Part shown: positions 26,761 through 35,900 of the stretch, in pieces
Position numbering within the stretch: the stretch's first letter is position 1
Layout of the letters: each line of letters begins with the position of its first letter
NCBI RefSeq assembly: GCF_947487305.1
Contig: NZ_CANKWH010000009.1
Span: forward strand, 62,001 to 126,000
Source: an uncultured Paracoccus sp.
Lineage (GTDB): Bacteria > Pseudomonadota > Alphaproteobacteria > Rhodobacterales > Rhodobacteraceae
Length of the DNA stretch: 64,000 nt
Direction of reading: 5' to 3'
The notes under the pieces: model-generated
Told to the model about the DNA's origin: nothing
The model's input: only the letters and a program-made list of their open reading frames with translations
The model's database searches: none
Position numbers and translations under genes: made by a program

Positions 26761-27159
26761 GCTTGCAGCCCTTTCAGTATGTCATTGCCGTTTCATGTCA
26801 GCGATCCTTGCCCGCGCCGCCCATGTCCGCCGGTTGACCGGGCGGATGGGTTCTACCCGCGAAACACCACCTGCGCCCTCGCCCGGCACCTGCGGCAATC
26901 GGCAATGCGAATCGCTAACCACCTATGACAATTTGCTTTTTCAACCAGGCCAGAGGATCGAGGTCTCCGTCAAGCACGGCGCATCCCGGCGCAGAATTTC
27001 CGCGCTGACGTGGCATTTCCTTCGTCCACCTGCCGCATTGGAAACCGTGCCCGAGCCGCCTTACCCTAGGTCAAGTTCAGCCTTGACGTAACACATCTTA
27101 CGCGCGAAAACTAGAATAAACCGGAGAGTTTTGTTGTCCAGAAAAGTCGAATTCGGAGG
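26761..27159. other. Divergent intergenic region, no gene
   Basis: This 399-bp gap lies between the start of fadL (minus) and the six-gene operon (plus). A TTGACG lies at about 27,083, but the TAGAAT at about 27,111 is 23 bp away, too far for a standard promoter. An AT-richer stretch near 26,930-26,945 is also present. An AAAGGG ribosome site precedes the fadL start. Nothing else could be supported. Confidence 0.5.
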
Positions 27160-28371
27160 ATGAATAGACTTCGACATATCGTGCTTATGTCGTTTCTTGG
27201 CATTTCCGGGGTGTTTCCTGCGTCGGCACAGATTTGCGATCTTATCGATCCGGTGAAGCCGCCCGACTTTCCGGACCAGCCCATAAACATATTCATTCCG
27301 CGCAGCAGCGCCTCGGGTTCCCTCGGGTTGAACGAGGAAATCGCCAAGGCGATTCGAGGGCTGAAGGATGAAAACGGCAATGATCTGAATATCCGGGTCA
27401 ACACCCTGTTCAAGTTCGGGGGCGACCTCCGTGCGGCGCTGGACTATTTCTTCGACCTGCCGCCGAACGGCTATAACGTCATCCAGCTGACCGACACCTA
27501 TGCCAGCACGCTGGCAGAATCGGGGGCGGCGGATAACCGGCTGGTGCCGCTTGCGCTGGCGCAGATCACCCTCAGCCAGCTTTACATCCGCCGGAACGAT
27601 CCGAATTTCTCGGATCTCGATGGCTTCATCCGCTATGCCTCGTCGCGCGGGTCCGGGGACGAGGCCGCGCCGGTGCAGATCGCACTGTTCGGCACCAAGG
27701 GCGAACAATTCGGGCTCGAGGACATCCTGCTGGAGAAATTCGCCGACAATTTCGCCACCGGCGCGTTGACCGCGACCAGCGTCACCGAGGCCGCGCCCGA
27801 TGCGGCAGGGGAAGCCCCCGCGACCACGCCCCCCGCCCCGGAACTGGCCCTGGGGCCGGTGGGGTTCGAAAGCGGATCGGCGCGCTATTTCTCGCTCTTC
27901 GGGGCCTCTGCCGAGACCGGGCGGCGGGTCGATGCGCTGATCGAGCAGCCGGGCGACGTGGCGCGGCTGATCAATGGCGGGCTGATCAAGCCGATCTTCA
28001 CCTTCCTGCCCGAACAGGACCTGAACCGCGAGGTCGCCGCCGACCTGCGCGCAAGGCTTGGCGCCACCGCATCCTTCCCCGAGAAGGGCAGCGAGCATTG
28101 CGCCATCTATTACCGCTATCGCGGCTTCTTCATCCCCGAGGGCGTGCCGCCCGAGCGGCGGCAGTTCCTTGAATGGGTGTTCCGCAAGGCCTTCGATTCC
28201 GACAGCTTCCGGGCCTTCAACCATGCGGAATACATGGATGTGCTGTATCAGGATCAGGATATCGCCAATGCCTACTGCTCGACGTCAGATCTGAACGCCT
28301 TCTTCCAGAACAGCATCCGCGAATACCGCGAATGCCTGAAGGACGGCGCGGCAGCGTCGCCCGGTCCATGA
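27160..28371 (+). CDS. Periplasmic receptor, TctC/Bug-like (divergent)
   Basis: This 403-aa protein has a signal peptide (positively charged N-terminus MNRLRH, hydrophobic IVLMSFLGISGVFPASA, cleavage about residue 23). The mature part follows the pattern of tripartite tricarboxylate receptors: an opening INIFIPRSSASGS strand-loop, a DYFFDLPPNGYNVIQLTDTY segment comparable to their 'DGYTL', and IALFGTKGEQ. It has an unusual Pro/Ala-rich insert near 210-230. No TctA/TctB membrane partners are nearby. The ATG follows GGAGG with no spacing, so initiation may be inefficient or start at the downstream GTG/ATG (27181/27187). It is the first gene of a tight operon; its ligand is unknown. Confidence 0.55.
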   Translation: MNRLRHIVLMSFLGISGVFPASAQICDLIDPVKPPDFPDQPINIFIPRSSASGSLGLNEEIAKAIRGLKDENGNDLNIRVNTLFKFGGDLRAALDYFFDLPPNGYNVIQLTDTYASTLAESGAADNRLVPLALAQITLSQLYIRRNDPNFSDLDGFIRYASSRGSGDEAAPVQIALFGTKGEQFGLEDILLEKFADNFATGALTATSVTEAAPDAAGEAPATTPPAPELALGPVGFESGSARYFSLFGASAETGRRVDALIEQPGDVARLINGGLIKPIFTFLPEQDLNREVAADLRARLGATASFPEKGSEHCAIYYRYRGFFIPEGVPPERRQFLEWVFRKAFDSDSFRAFNHAEYMDVLYQDQDIANAYCSTSDLNAFFQNSIREYRECLKDGAAASPGP

Positions 28372-28381
28372 CGAGGCGGGC

Positions 28382-29323
28382 ATGAGCGATCCAACCCTTG
28401 CCGGACTAGCCCTGCGCGCAAAGGCGGGTGATCCCGAGGCCAGCAACCTGCTGGCGCAGCGGCTGGCAGGCAATCCGCTGATGCGGGCGCTGTTCGGCGC
28501 TGATGCCGAGAGGCTCGCCGATCACCTGCAGGGTTTCGGCGCGCTGTTGCCGGTCTATCGCGCGGCCATGGCCAATCTGGGCATTCGGCAGCCGCAGGAT
28601 GCCTATCTTTTCGACCTGATCCTGCCGCTGACCCGCTTTTTCCGACAGCGCATCCCTGCCGGCCGGGCGCCCTATCTCATCGGGCTGGCGGGCGGTCCGG
28701 GCGCCGGCAAGACCACGCTGTCGCGGCTTCTCTCCTGCTGCCTGCAGGCGATGATCGCACCTGCGCCCCGCTGCCTCGGCCTCTCCATCGACGATTTCTA
28801 CCGCCCGAAAGAGGAACGCCTGCGCCGTGGCTTCGCATGGCGCACCCTGCCCGGCACCCATGACACCGAGCGGATGGCGGATGTCCTCGCGGCGCTGGAC
28901 CGGCCCGGTTCCCTGACCGTGCCGCGCTATGACCTTGGCCGAGATGCGCCGATGGCCGATGAGGTGGTGAGCGGCAGTCCCGACATCTGCATCTTCGACG
29001 GCGCCATGGTCGGCTCGCCGCTGCCCGGCTATGACCGGCTGGCGCGGCGGCTCGATTTTCTCCTCTTCCTCGACCTGCCCACACCGCTGCTGAAACGCTG
29101 GCGGTTCGAGCGGGAACGCAAGCTGCGCGCGGATAGCGGCGACACGGTCGGCTTTCCCCAAGAGGTCATGCAGGCCTTCTGGGACGAGGCGCTTGGCCCC
29201 AGCATCGAGATGTGGGTCGCACCCAATGCCGCGCGGGCCGATCTGGTCCTGTCCATCGACGCGGCGCGGCGGGTCACGGCGGTCCGGCAACCGCAGCTTT
29301 GCACAACCGAAACCCGCGCGTGA
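28382..29323 (+). CDS. P-loop small-molecule kinase, D-glycerate 3-kinase-like
   Basis: This 313-aa protein has a P-loop GGPGAGKTT (104-112), SIDDFYRP (135-142) and WRTLPGTHDTE (153-163). The DDFY and R-G/L-PGTHD motifs characterise the plant/yeast-type D-glycerate 3-kinase (GLYK/YGR205W) branch of the phosphoribulokinase/uridine kinase superfamily. The substrate is glycerate by family and could be another small alcohol or nucleoside. It starts 10 bp after the receptor gene, with a GAGGCGGGC ribosome site, and lies 6 bp before the methyltransferase. The N-terminal 90 residues are helical and specific to the branch. Confidence 0.75.
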   Translation: MSDPTLAGLALRAKAGDPEASNLLAQRLAGNPLMRALFGADAERLADHLQGFGALLPVYRAAMANLGIRQPQDAYLFDLILPLTRFFRQRIPAGRAPYLIGLAGGPGAGKTTLSRLLSCCLQAMIAPAPRCLGLSIDDFYRPKEERLRRGFAWRTLPGTHDTERMADVLAALDRPGSLTVPRYDLGRDAPMADEVVSGSPDICIFDGAMVGSPLPGYDRLARRLDFLLFLDLPTPLLKRWRFERERKLRADSGDTVGFPQEVMQAFWDEALGPSIEMWVAPNAARADLVLSIDAARRVTAVRQPQLCTTETRA

Positions 29324-29329
29324 GGCGAG

Positions 29330-30016
29330 ATGACCGATCAGGCAACCGATGACGACCTCGCCCACCGCCAGCGCGTCGATGCGCTGCTGAGGCAGGGCAA
29401 GAACGTCTACCAGCCGCTTTACAACTTCCCTTATCCGCAGGCGATCGCGGCGCTGCGCCCCTGCGCCGACCGCTGCCGCGCGGTCGAGGCCAGCATGGGC
29501 GGGGCCGTCGCCGGGCGGCGGCTGTGGGACATGGGCTGTTCGCTTGGCTACAACACGTTCTGGTTCGTCGATCGCGGCATGACCGGCACCGGCATCGACA
29601 TTGACCCGCGCAATATCGCGCTCTGCCGCGAGATCAGCCGCTGGACCCCGGGCGAGGCCCGGTTCGCACAGGGCGAACTGACCCGCGAGATGGTCGAGGC
29701 CATGATACCGGGCAGCCATGACTACGGCTTTCTCTTCAGCATGTTGCATCATGTGATCGAGGCACGTGGACTGGCCTATGTGCAGGCGCTGATGCAGGCG
29801 CTGACCGCGCGCATCCCGGTCCTCTATGTCGAACTGGCGCTCGGCTCCGAAACCCCGCCCCCCGGCTATGACTGGGCGCGCCATCTGCCCGGGGACGAGC
29901 TGGCGATCTTTGCCACCTGCGAGGGGCTAAGCTTCGAGTTGATCGGCCACTTTCCAACCCATGTCGGGCCTGTCACCCGCCCGATCTACCGCGTCACGAG
30001 AGGGAGGGAAAATTGA
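29330..30016 (+). CDS. Class I SAM-dependent methyltransferase
   Basis: This 228-aa protein has motif I LWDMGCSLGYNTFWFVDRG (about 64-83), followed by the acidic loop GIDIDPRN (86-93) and a motif-IV-like FLFSMLHHVIEARG. These fit a Rossmann-fold methyltransferase of the FkbM/Methyltransf_11-25 kind. The substrate cannot be read from sequence. An N-terminal LLRQGKNVYQPLYNFPYPQAI is reminiscent of family members acting on small molecules. A GAGGCGAG ribosome site precedes it, and its stop overlaps the next gene's TTG start by 4 bp. Confidence 0.8.
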   Translation: MTDQATDDDLAHRQRVDALLRQGKNVYQPLYNFPYPQAIAALRPCADRCRAVEASMGGAVAGRRLWDMGCSLGYNTFWFVDRGMTGTGIDIDPRNIALCREISRWTPGEARFAQGELTREMVEAMIPGSHDYGFLFSMLHHVIEARGLAYVQALMQALTARIPVLYVELALGSETPPPGYDWARHLPGDELAIFATCEGLSFELIGHFPTHVGPVTRPIYRVTRGREN

Positions 30017-31890
30017 TCGCCGATCCATACCCCTCACCGGCCATCCTGCCGATGCCCGCCGATGCGCTGCTGGCCGACCCGATCCTCGGGCGGCTGGAGG
30101 GCATGGCGCTGTCGGCCTTGATCCCGCATGTGACTCGCCGGGTGATCGCCGCCGGGGAGTTCCTGTTCCGCGCCGGCGAGCCAGCCGATACCGTCTTCCT
30201 GATCCAGAACGGCGCGCTGCGGCTGGAGAACGGGCAAGGCCGCAGCGCCCGGCAGGTCGAGGGCTGCGCGGGCGAGGAGGCGCTGCTGGGCCTTGCCAGC
30301 CACAGCGCCAGCGCGCTGGCCGAGACCGAGACCACGGTGCTGGCCATCCCGGCGGGCCAGTTGGCCCATCTCGCCGGACGCCGCCGCGACCTGCGCGAGG
30401 CTTTCTTTCGCGCCTATGCCGGGCGTTATGACGAACAGACTCAGGCCACGCCCCCAGCAGCGCCCGACAAACCCCAACCCGCCGAGGGTCTCGGCCCGCT
30501 GCTGGGCTGGCTGCTGACCATCGCCCTGCCCCTCGCCGTCTACCTTGTCGCAGAGCGGCTGCCGCTGGACCCTGCCGCGACGGATTTCCTCGCCATCGTG
30601 ATGGTTGCCGTGGTGATGTGGCTGTTCGGGCTGGTGCCGGAATACGTGCCGCCGCTTTTTGCCGCGCTGGCGATGATCCTGCTGGACGTGGCCCCGCCCG
30701 CCGAGGTGCTGTCGGGCTTTCGCTCGGACAGCTTCTTCATGACGCTGAGCATCTTCGGCATCGGCGCGCTGATGGTATCCTCGGGGCTGACCTATCGCTT
30801 CTCGCTCTGGGTCCTGGGCAAGGTGCCGGCGACGCCCTTCGGCTATAACCTCAGCCTCTTCGGCATCGGCACCGTGCTGTCGCCCGTCATCCCCTCGGTG
30901 GTCGGGCGGGTCAGCATCATCACGCCCTTGATGATCGAGTTGATCGAGATCTCGAAGCCCGAGGCGCGCGATCGCTTTGCCAACCGGCTGATCTTCAGCC
31001 TGCTCTCGGGCGCCTCGATCTTCGTGCCGATCTTCCTGACGGCGGCGGTGCCGAACCTCGTGGTCTATGGGCTGTTTGATGCGCAGACCCAGTTTGCCTT
31101 CGGCTGGATCGCCTGGCTTTACGCCGCCTCGGTCTTCGGGCTGATCGTGCTGGCAAGCTTCTGGCTGGTCTCGGCGCTGGTCTTCGGCCGCGCGCGCAGC
31201 TTCAGCCTGCCGCGCGCCACCATCCGGGAACAGCGCCGGCTGCTTGGCCCGGTCTCGGCGCCGGAATGGGCGGCGGCGCTGGCGGTGCTGGCCATGATCG
31301 GCGGCATCCTGACCGGGCCGTCGCATCGCATCGACGTGGCCTGGATCGCGCTGGCGATCCTCGTCACGCTGATGCTGTTCGGCACGCTTGGCCGCGACGC
31401 CATCCGGGCACAGATCGACTGGCCGATCCTGATCTATCTCGGCACCATCATCGGCTGGGTCCCGGTCGCGGCCAGCACCGGCCTCGATCAGGTGATCGTC
31501 GCGCATCTGAACTGGCTCGGCGACTATCTGAAGACGGATTTTCCCCGCTTCATCCTGCTGGTCTCGGGGATGATCCTCGCGGTGCGGCTGGCCCTGCCGA
31601 CCGGGGTGACGGTGATCCTGTTCACCACCGCCCTCTTTCCGCTGGCGGCGGCGCAGGGGCTGTCGCTCTGGCTCGTCGGCTTCATCATCCTCGCCGTGGC
31701 CGATACCTATGTCTTTCCCTACCAAAGCTCCTATTACCTGAAGCTGCGCAGTGATCTCGAGGCACTTGGCCTTGCCCATGTCCTTGACGAGCGGCGGATC
31801 ATCGCCGCGAATATCGTCATGATCGCGCTGAGGATCGGGGCGATCTATGGCAGCCTGCGCTTCTGGCAGCATCTGGACCTGCTGTCATGA
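30013..31890 (+). CDS. SLC13-type anion transporter fused to an N-terminal cyclic-nucleotide-binding domain
   Basis: This 625-aa protein starts with TTG at 30013, supported by AGGGAGGG at the right spacing and a TTGA overlap with the methyltransferase. Residues about 15-150 form a cNMP-binding (CAP_ED) domain: RRVIAAGEFLFRAGEPADTVFLIQNGALRL matches its beta-roll. From about 165 on there are 10-12 transmembrane helices of the DASS/SLC13-ArsB superfamily, with SGASIFVPIFLTAAVPNL and LVSGMILAVRLALPTGVTVILFTTALFPLA as the family's paired substrate motifs. Likely solutes are di/tricarboxylates or sulfate/sulfonate. A transporter gated by a cNMP domain would respond to a cyclic nucleotide or other small ligand; no cyclase gene is in the window. 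Confidence 0.8.
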   Translation: MIADPYPSPAILPMPADALLADPILGRLEGMALSALIPHVTRRVIAAGEFLFRAGEPADTVFLIQNGALRLENGQGRSARQVEGCAGEEALLGLASHSASALAETETTVLAIPAGQLAHLAGRRRDLREAFFRAYAGRYDEQTQATPPAAPDKPQPAEGLGPLLGWLLTIALPLAVYLVAERLPLDPAATDFLAIVMVAVVMWLFGLVPEYVPPLFAALAMILLDVAPPAEVLSGFRSDSFFMTLSIFGIGALMVSSGLTYRFSLWVLGKVPATPFGYNLSLFGIGTVLSPVIPSVVGRVSIITPLMIELIEISKPEARDRFANRLIFSLLSGASIFVPIFLTAAVPNLVVYGLFDAQTQFAFGWIAWLYAASVFGLIVLASFWLVSALVFGRARSFSLPRATIREQRRLLGPVSAPEWAAALAVLAMIGGILTGPSHRIDVAWIALAILVTLMLFGTLGRDAIRAQIDWPILIYLGTIIGWVPVAASTGLDQVIVAHLNWLGDYLKTDFPRFILLVSGMILAVRLALPTGVTVILFTTALFPLAAAQGLSLWLVGFIILAVADTYVFPYQSSYYLKLRSDLEALGLAHVLDERRIIAANIVMIALRIGAIYGSLRFWQHLDLLS

Positions 31891-32948
31891 CCCGCCGCCA
31901 TCTGCGGCTGGCCGTGATGCTGGTCTTTGCCGGGCTGTTCTTCGCGCTGGTGGTGATGCAGAAATCCCAGACCGCGCGCATCCTGATCATCCACAGCAAC
32001 GATCCGGCCTACCCCTGGGTCGCCTCGGTGAACGAGGGCCTCAAGCGCGGCTTCGAGGGTCGGCGCAATGTCCTTTTCCGCTATCACTACATGGACCTGA
32101 AGAACCACACCGATGCCGCGTTCAAGGAACGCGCCGCGACGCTGGCGCTGAACGCGGTCGACAGTTGGGCGCCCGATGTGCTGGTTCTTGTCGATGACGA
32201 GGCGCAGGCGCTGGTGGGCAAGGCGGTGGTCGCGCCGGGACCGGGCGCGCCAGGGGTGCGGGTGGTCTTCAGCGGGGTGAACGGCGAGCCCGCAGACTAC
32301 TACCCGCCGGGCGCCGAAGTCACCGGCATCCTTGAACGCAAACCCCTGCCGGCGATCCGCGATGCCGCGCTGTCCATCGCCTTGGAAAGCGCGACACGGC
32401 CGCCCCGCGCCCGTCCGCGCGTCCAGTTCATCGGCGATCATTCCTCGTCCATCACCGCCGAGATCCCCACTTACGAAGGTTTCGACTGGTCCCCGGCGGA
32501 ATTCCTGCCGCCGGTGCAGGTCGACACATTTGCGGACTGGCAGGCGGCGGTCGAGCGGGCGGAGCGCGAGGCCGATGTGATCCTTGTCACCAATTACCGC
32601 AATATCCGCGACGGGGTAGATGGCCCCTTCCTGCGCCCGGCGGCGCAGGTGATGCAATGGACCGCCGAACATGCGACCGTGCCGGTGATCGGCATGGGCG
32701 CCACCAACAGCGAGGACGGGGCGATGCTGACCGTCTCGGTCTCGCCCTTCGAACAGGGCGAGGTGGCCGCCGCGCTGGCCCTGCAGGTGCTGGACGGCAC
32801 GCCCCCAGCCAGCCTGCCGGTCGTGGTGTCAAAACAGTTCATCGTGCAGGTCTGCACCCCCTCGCTGGCCCGCTGGGGCCTGACCCTGCCACCGCTTTAC
32901 GAGGCCTTCGCCCGCGCCACCGACCATTATTACGAGGAGGGGTGCTGA
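31887..32948 (+). CDS. Membrane-anchored periplasmic ABC_sub_bind-like protein
   Basis: This 353-aa protein has an N-terminal hydrophobic helix (about 6-24, LRLAVMLVFAGLFFALVVM) with no clear cleavage site, so it is probably anchored and faces the periplasm. The rest follows the ABC_sub_bind pattern: ILIIHSNDPAYPWVASVNEGLKRGF, a PDVLVLVDDEAQALV strand, VVFSGVNGEP, the domain-crossing VPVIGMGATNSEDGAMLTVSVSPFEQGEVAAALALQVL, and a conserved C-terminus. Such folds often act as sensors of kinases rather than transporters. It overlaps both the SLC13 stop (4 bp) and the TIR-STAND start (1 bp), which suggests it is the periplasmic input for one of them. Confidence 0.65.
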   Translation: MTRRHLRLAVMLVFAGLFFALVVMQKSQTARILIIHSNDPAYPWVASVNEGLKRGFEGRRNVLFRYHYMDLKNHTDAAFKERAATLALNAVDSWAPDVLVLVDDEAQALVGKAVVAPGPGAPGVRVVFSGVNGEPADYYPPGAEVTGILERKPLPAIRDAALSIALESATRPPRARPRVQFIGDHSSSITAEIPTYEGFDWSPAEFLPPVQVDTFADWQAAVERAEREADVILVTNYRNIRDGVDGPFLRPAAQVMQWTAEHATVPVIGMGATNSEDGAMLTVSVSPFEQGEVAAALALQVLDGTPPASLPVVVSKQFIVQVCTPSLARWGLTLPPLYEAFARATDHYYEEGC

Positions 32949-35900
32949 TGAGCACGCTGTTCCTCAGCCACAGCTCGGCCGACAATGCGCTGGCGCAGGA
33001 CCTTGCCGCGCGGCTGAAGGCGCAGGGGCACACTTGCGTGTTTCTGGACCTTGACCCGGAAAAGGGCATCGTCGCCGGCATCAGCTGGGAACGCACGCTC
33101 TATCGCAAGCTGCGCGCCTGCCGGGCGGTCATTGCCATCTGCACCGACAGCTACCTGGCCTCGCATTGGTGCTTTGCCGAAATTGCGCTGGCGCGGATGG
33201 AGGGCAAGCAGATCATCGCGCTGGTCGCCGACCCGATCAGCGATGCTGGCCGCCTGCCCTCGATCCTGACCGAGCGGCAGTTCATCGACCTGCGCCGCGA
33301 TCCCGAAACCGGCTATCAGCGGCTGTGGCGCGGGCTGAAGGAGCTGGACCTGCTGGGCGCGGTGGGGGACTGGGACCCGACCGCCTCGCCCTATCTCGGC
33401 CTGAACGCCTATCAGGAAAAGGATGCGCCGGTCTATTTCGGGCGCGAGGACGAGATCCGGGGCGCCATCGAGCTGGTCGACCGCGGGGCGCCGGGGCTGA
33501 TCCTCGTGATCGGCGCGTCGGGCAGCGGCAAATCCTCGCTGGCCCGCGCCGGCCTGATCCCGCGCCTGCGCCGCGAGCCGGAACGCTGGATCGTGCTCGA
33601 CCCGTTCCGCCCCGGCCGCGATCCCTTTGCCGAGCTGGCGCAGGTCATCGGCCAGGGCTTCCGCCGCTATGCCCCCGATGCGCCCCCGGCGCTGCACGAG
33701 GCCGCAGCGCTTGGCGACCGGCTGCGCGACTGGCAGGAGGTCTCGAAACAGCGGCGCAGCGCCGAGCCGGGGCAGGTCGGTGTCACGCCCGTCGATCCGT
33801 CGCGGCTTGGCCGGCTGATCAGCGAGCTGGAGGCGCTGAAACGGCAGGAGCCCGCCTCGCGCGAGGCCTCGCTGCTGGAATTTCTGGACTGGAGCCTGAC
33901 CGACCTGCGCCGCATCTTCGGTCGCCATCCGGGCCCGGGCCATGGCGGCAGCGCCGCCACCCCGCTGCTGGACCTGATCGCGGATCTGCGCCGCAGCGCC
34001 GGCCACAGCACCGCCCGCGTCCTGCTGGTCATCGACCAGTTCGAAGAACTGCTGGGCACCGACAGCCCCGAGGGCGAGGCTGCACGCTTCCTCGGTCTCA
34101 TCGCGGCGTCGCTCGCCGCCGAGGGCTCGCCCCTGACCGTGGTGGCGACGATGCGGTCGGATTTTCTGGAAAGCTTCCAGACCGTCAACGCCCATCACGG
34201 CATGGATTTCGCCACGCTGTCGCTCGGCCCGATGCCGGTCGAGGGGATGCGGCGGGTGATCGAGGCGCCGGCGAAGCTTGGTGCGATCGAGCTGGAAGCG
34301 GGCCTCGCCGACCGTCTGCTGGCGGATGCGAGCAGCGCCGACGCCCTGCCGCTTCTGTCGTTCACGCTCTACCTTCTCTGGCGCGACGGGCATGGGGCGG
34401 GGCGGTTGACGCTGGCCGATTACGACCGCTTGGGCGGGCTGGAAGGCGCGGTGGCGAACGAGGCCGATGCCATCCTCGCCACCGCCCGCCAGCGGGGCCA
34501 GGAAGCCGAATTGCGCACAGCCTTCCTCGAGATGGTGCGGCTGGCCGAGGACGGCCAGTTCACCCGCCAGCCGTTGGCGCTGGACGAGCCGGAACTGGTG
34601 CCGGTGCAGGACCTGGTCGACCGCTTTGTCGAGCGCCGCCTGCTGATCTCGCGCTCCGAGGGCGATCAGCGCGTGGTCGAGGTGGCGCATGAGGCGCTGT
34701 TCCGGGCCTGGGCACCGCTGGCGCAATGGCTTGAGGATCACCGCAGCGAATTGCAGCTGAAGCAGCAGATCCGCCATTCGGCCACGGCCTGGGAGGAACA
34801 CCGGCACCAGCCCGACTACCTGTGGCGCGGCGCGCGGCTGTCCGAGGCGGTGGAACTGGTCGGGCGCGGTGGGCTGGAGGGCAATTCCAAGGAGGAACGC
34901 CGTTGCAAGGCCTTCGTGCTGGCCAGCGAGTCGATGCGCAAGCGGCAGGGCCGCCGCCGCCGCAACCTGGTCCTGATGGTCGCGGCGCTGCTGCTGGGCA
35001 TTCTCGGCTATGCGCTGAAGAACGAGGACGAGGCCAAGTCGGCCGAGCGCGCCTCCTGGGCGCGGGAACAGGCGCTGCGGGCGATCGGCACGCTGGCGAC
35101 CGAGCCGCTGGCCAGCATCCGCACCGCCGAGTCCGCCATCTGCATGACCCAGATCCATGACGGGCAGGTGTTGCCCGAGGCCGAAGGCGCGTTGAACCGC
35201 GCCGTCAATGCGCTGGAAAAGCAGCGCAGCCTGACCGGCCATAGCCGCGCGGTCTCGCGCCTGATCTTCCTGCCCGAGACAGGGGACGGCCAACCGGCCA
35301 CGACCGAGCGGCTGGTCTCGCTGGGGCTCGATCATGCCGCGCTGCTCTGGACACTGCCGGGCAGCGGCGCGCCGAAATGCTCGGGCGTGCTGCCGGAACA
35401 GCCGCTCTTGCCCCGCGCCAGCCAGATCGCCGGCGATCCCGGCAGCCGCCTGATCGCCGCCGGCCTGCCGGGCGGAGGCGTCACGCTGCAGGCCATCCCG
35501 GACTCTGGCCCGCCCCCGGCGCCCGTCGCGGTTCTGCAACTGGGCGCCGAGGTCTCGGCCCTTGCCATCGCGCCCGGCGGCAGGCGCGTCGCGGCGGCAG
35601 GCGAGGACGGGTCGCTGCGGATCGGGGGGCTGATGGAATCGGGCGCGGCAACGCAGCCGCTGGCCCTGCCCGACCGGGCCGCCCGTATCGATGTCCTGGG
35701 GTTCAGCGGCGATGGCGCGGTGCTGGCGGCGGGCGGTTGGGACGGCTCGGTGACGCTGTGGGACAGCGGCAGCGGCATGATGCTGCGCCGCCTCGACGGC
35801 CATGCCGAGGCGGTGACAGAGCTGGCCTTCAACGGCGATCTGCTGGCGACCGCCGGATGGGACCAGGTGGTGCGGCTGTGGAACTGGCGGACGGGGCGTC

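Noticed and set aside
27083..27116. Sigma70 promoter TTGACG/TAGAAT for the six-gene operon
   Set aside because: The spacing is 23 bp, which is outside the normal range.
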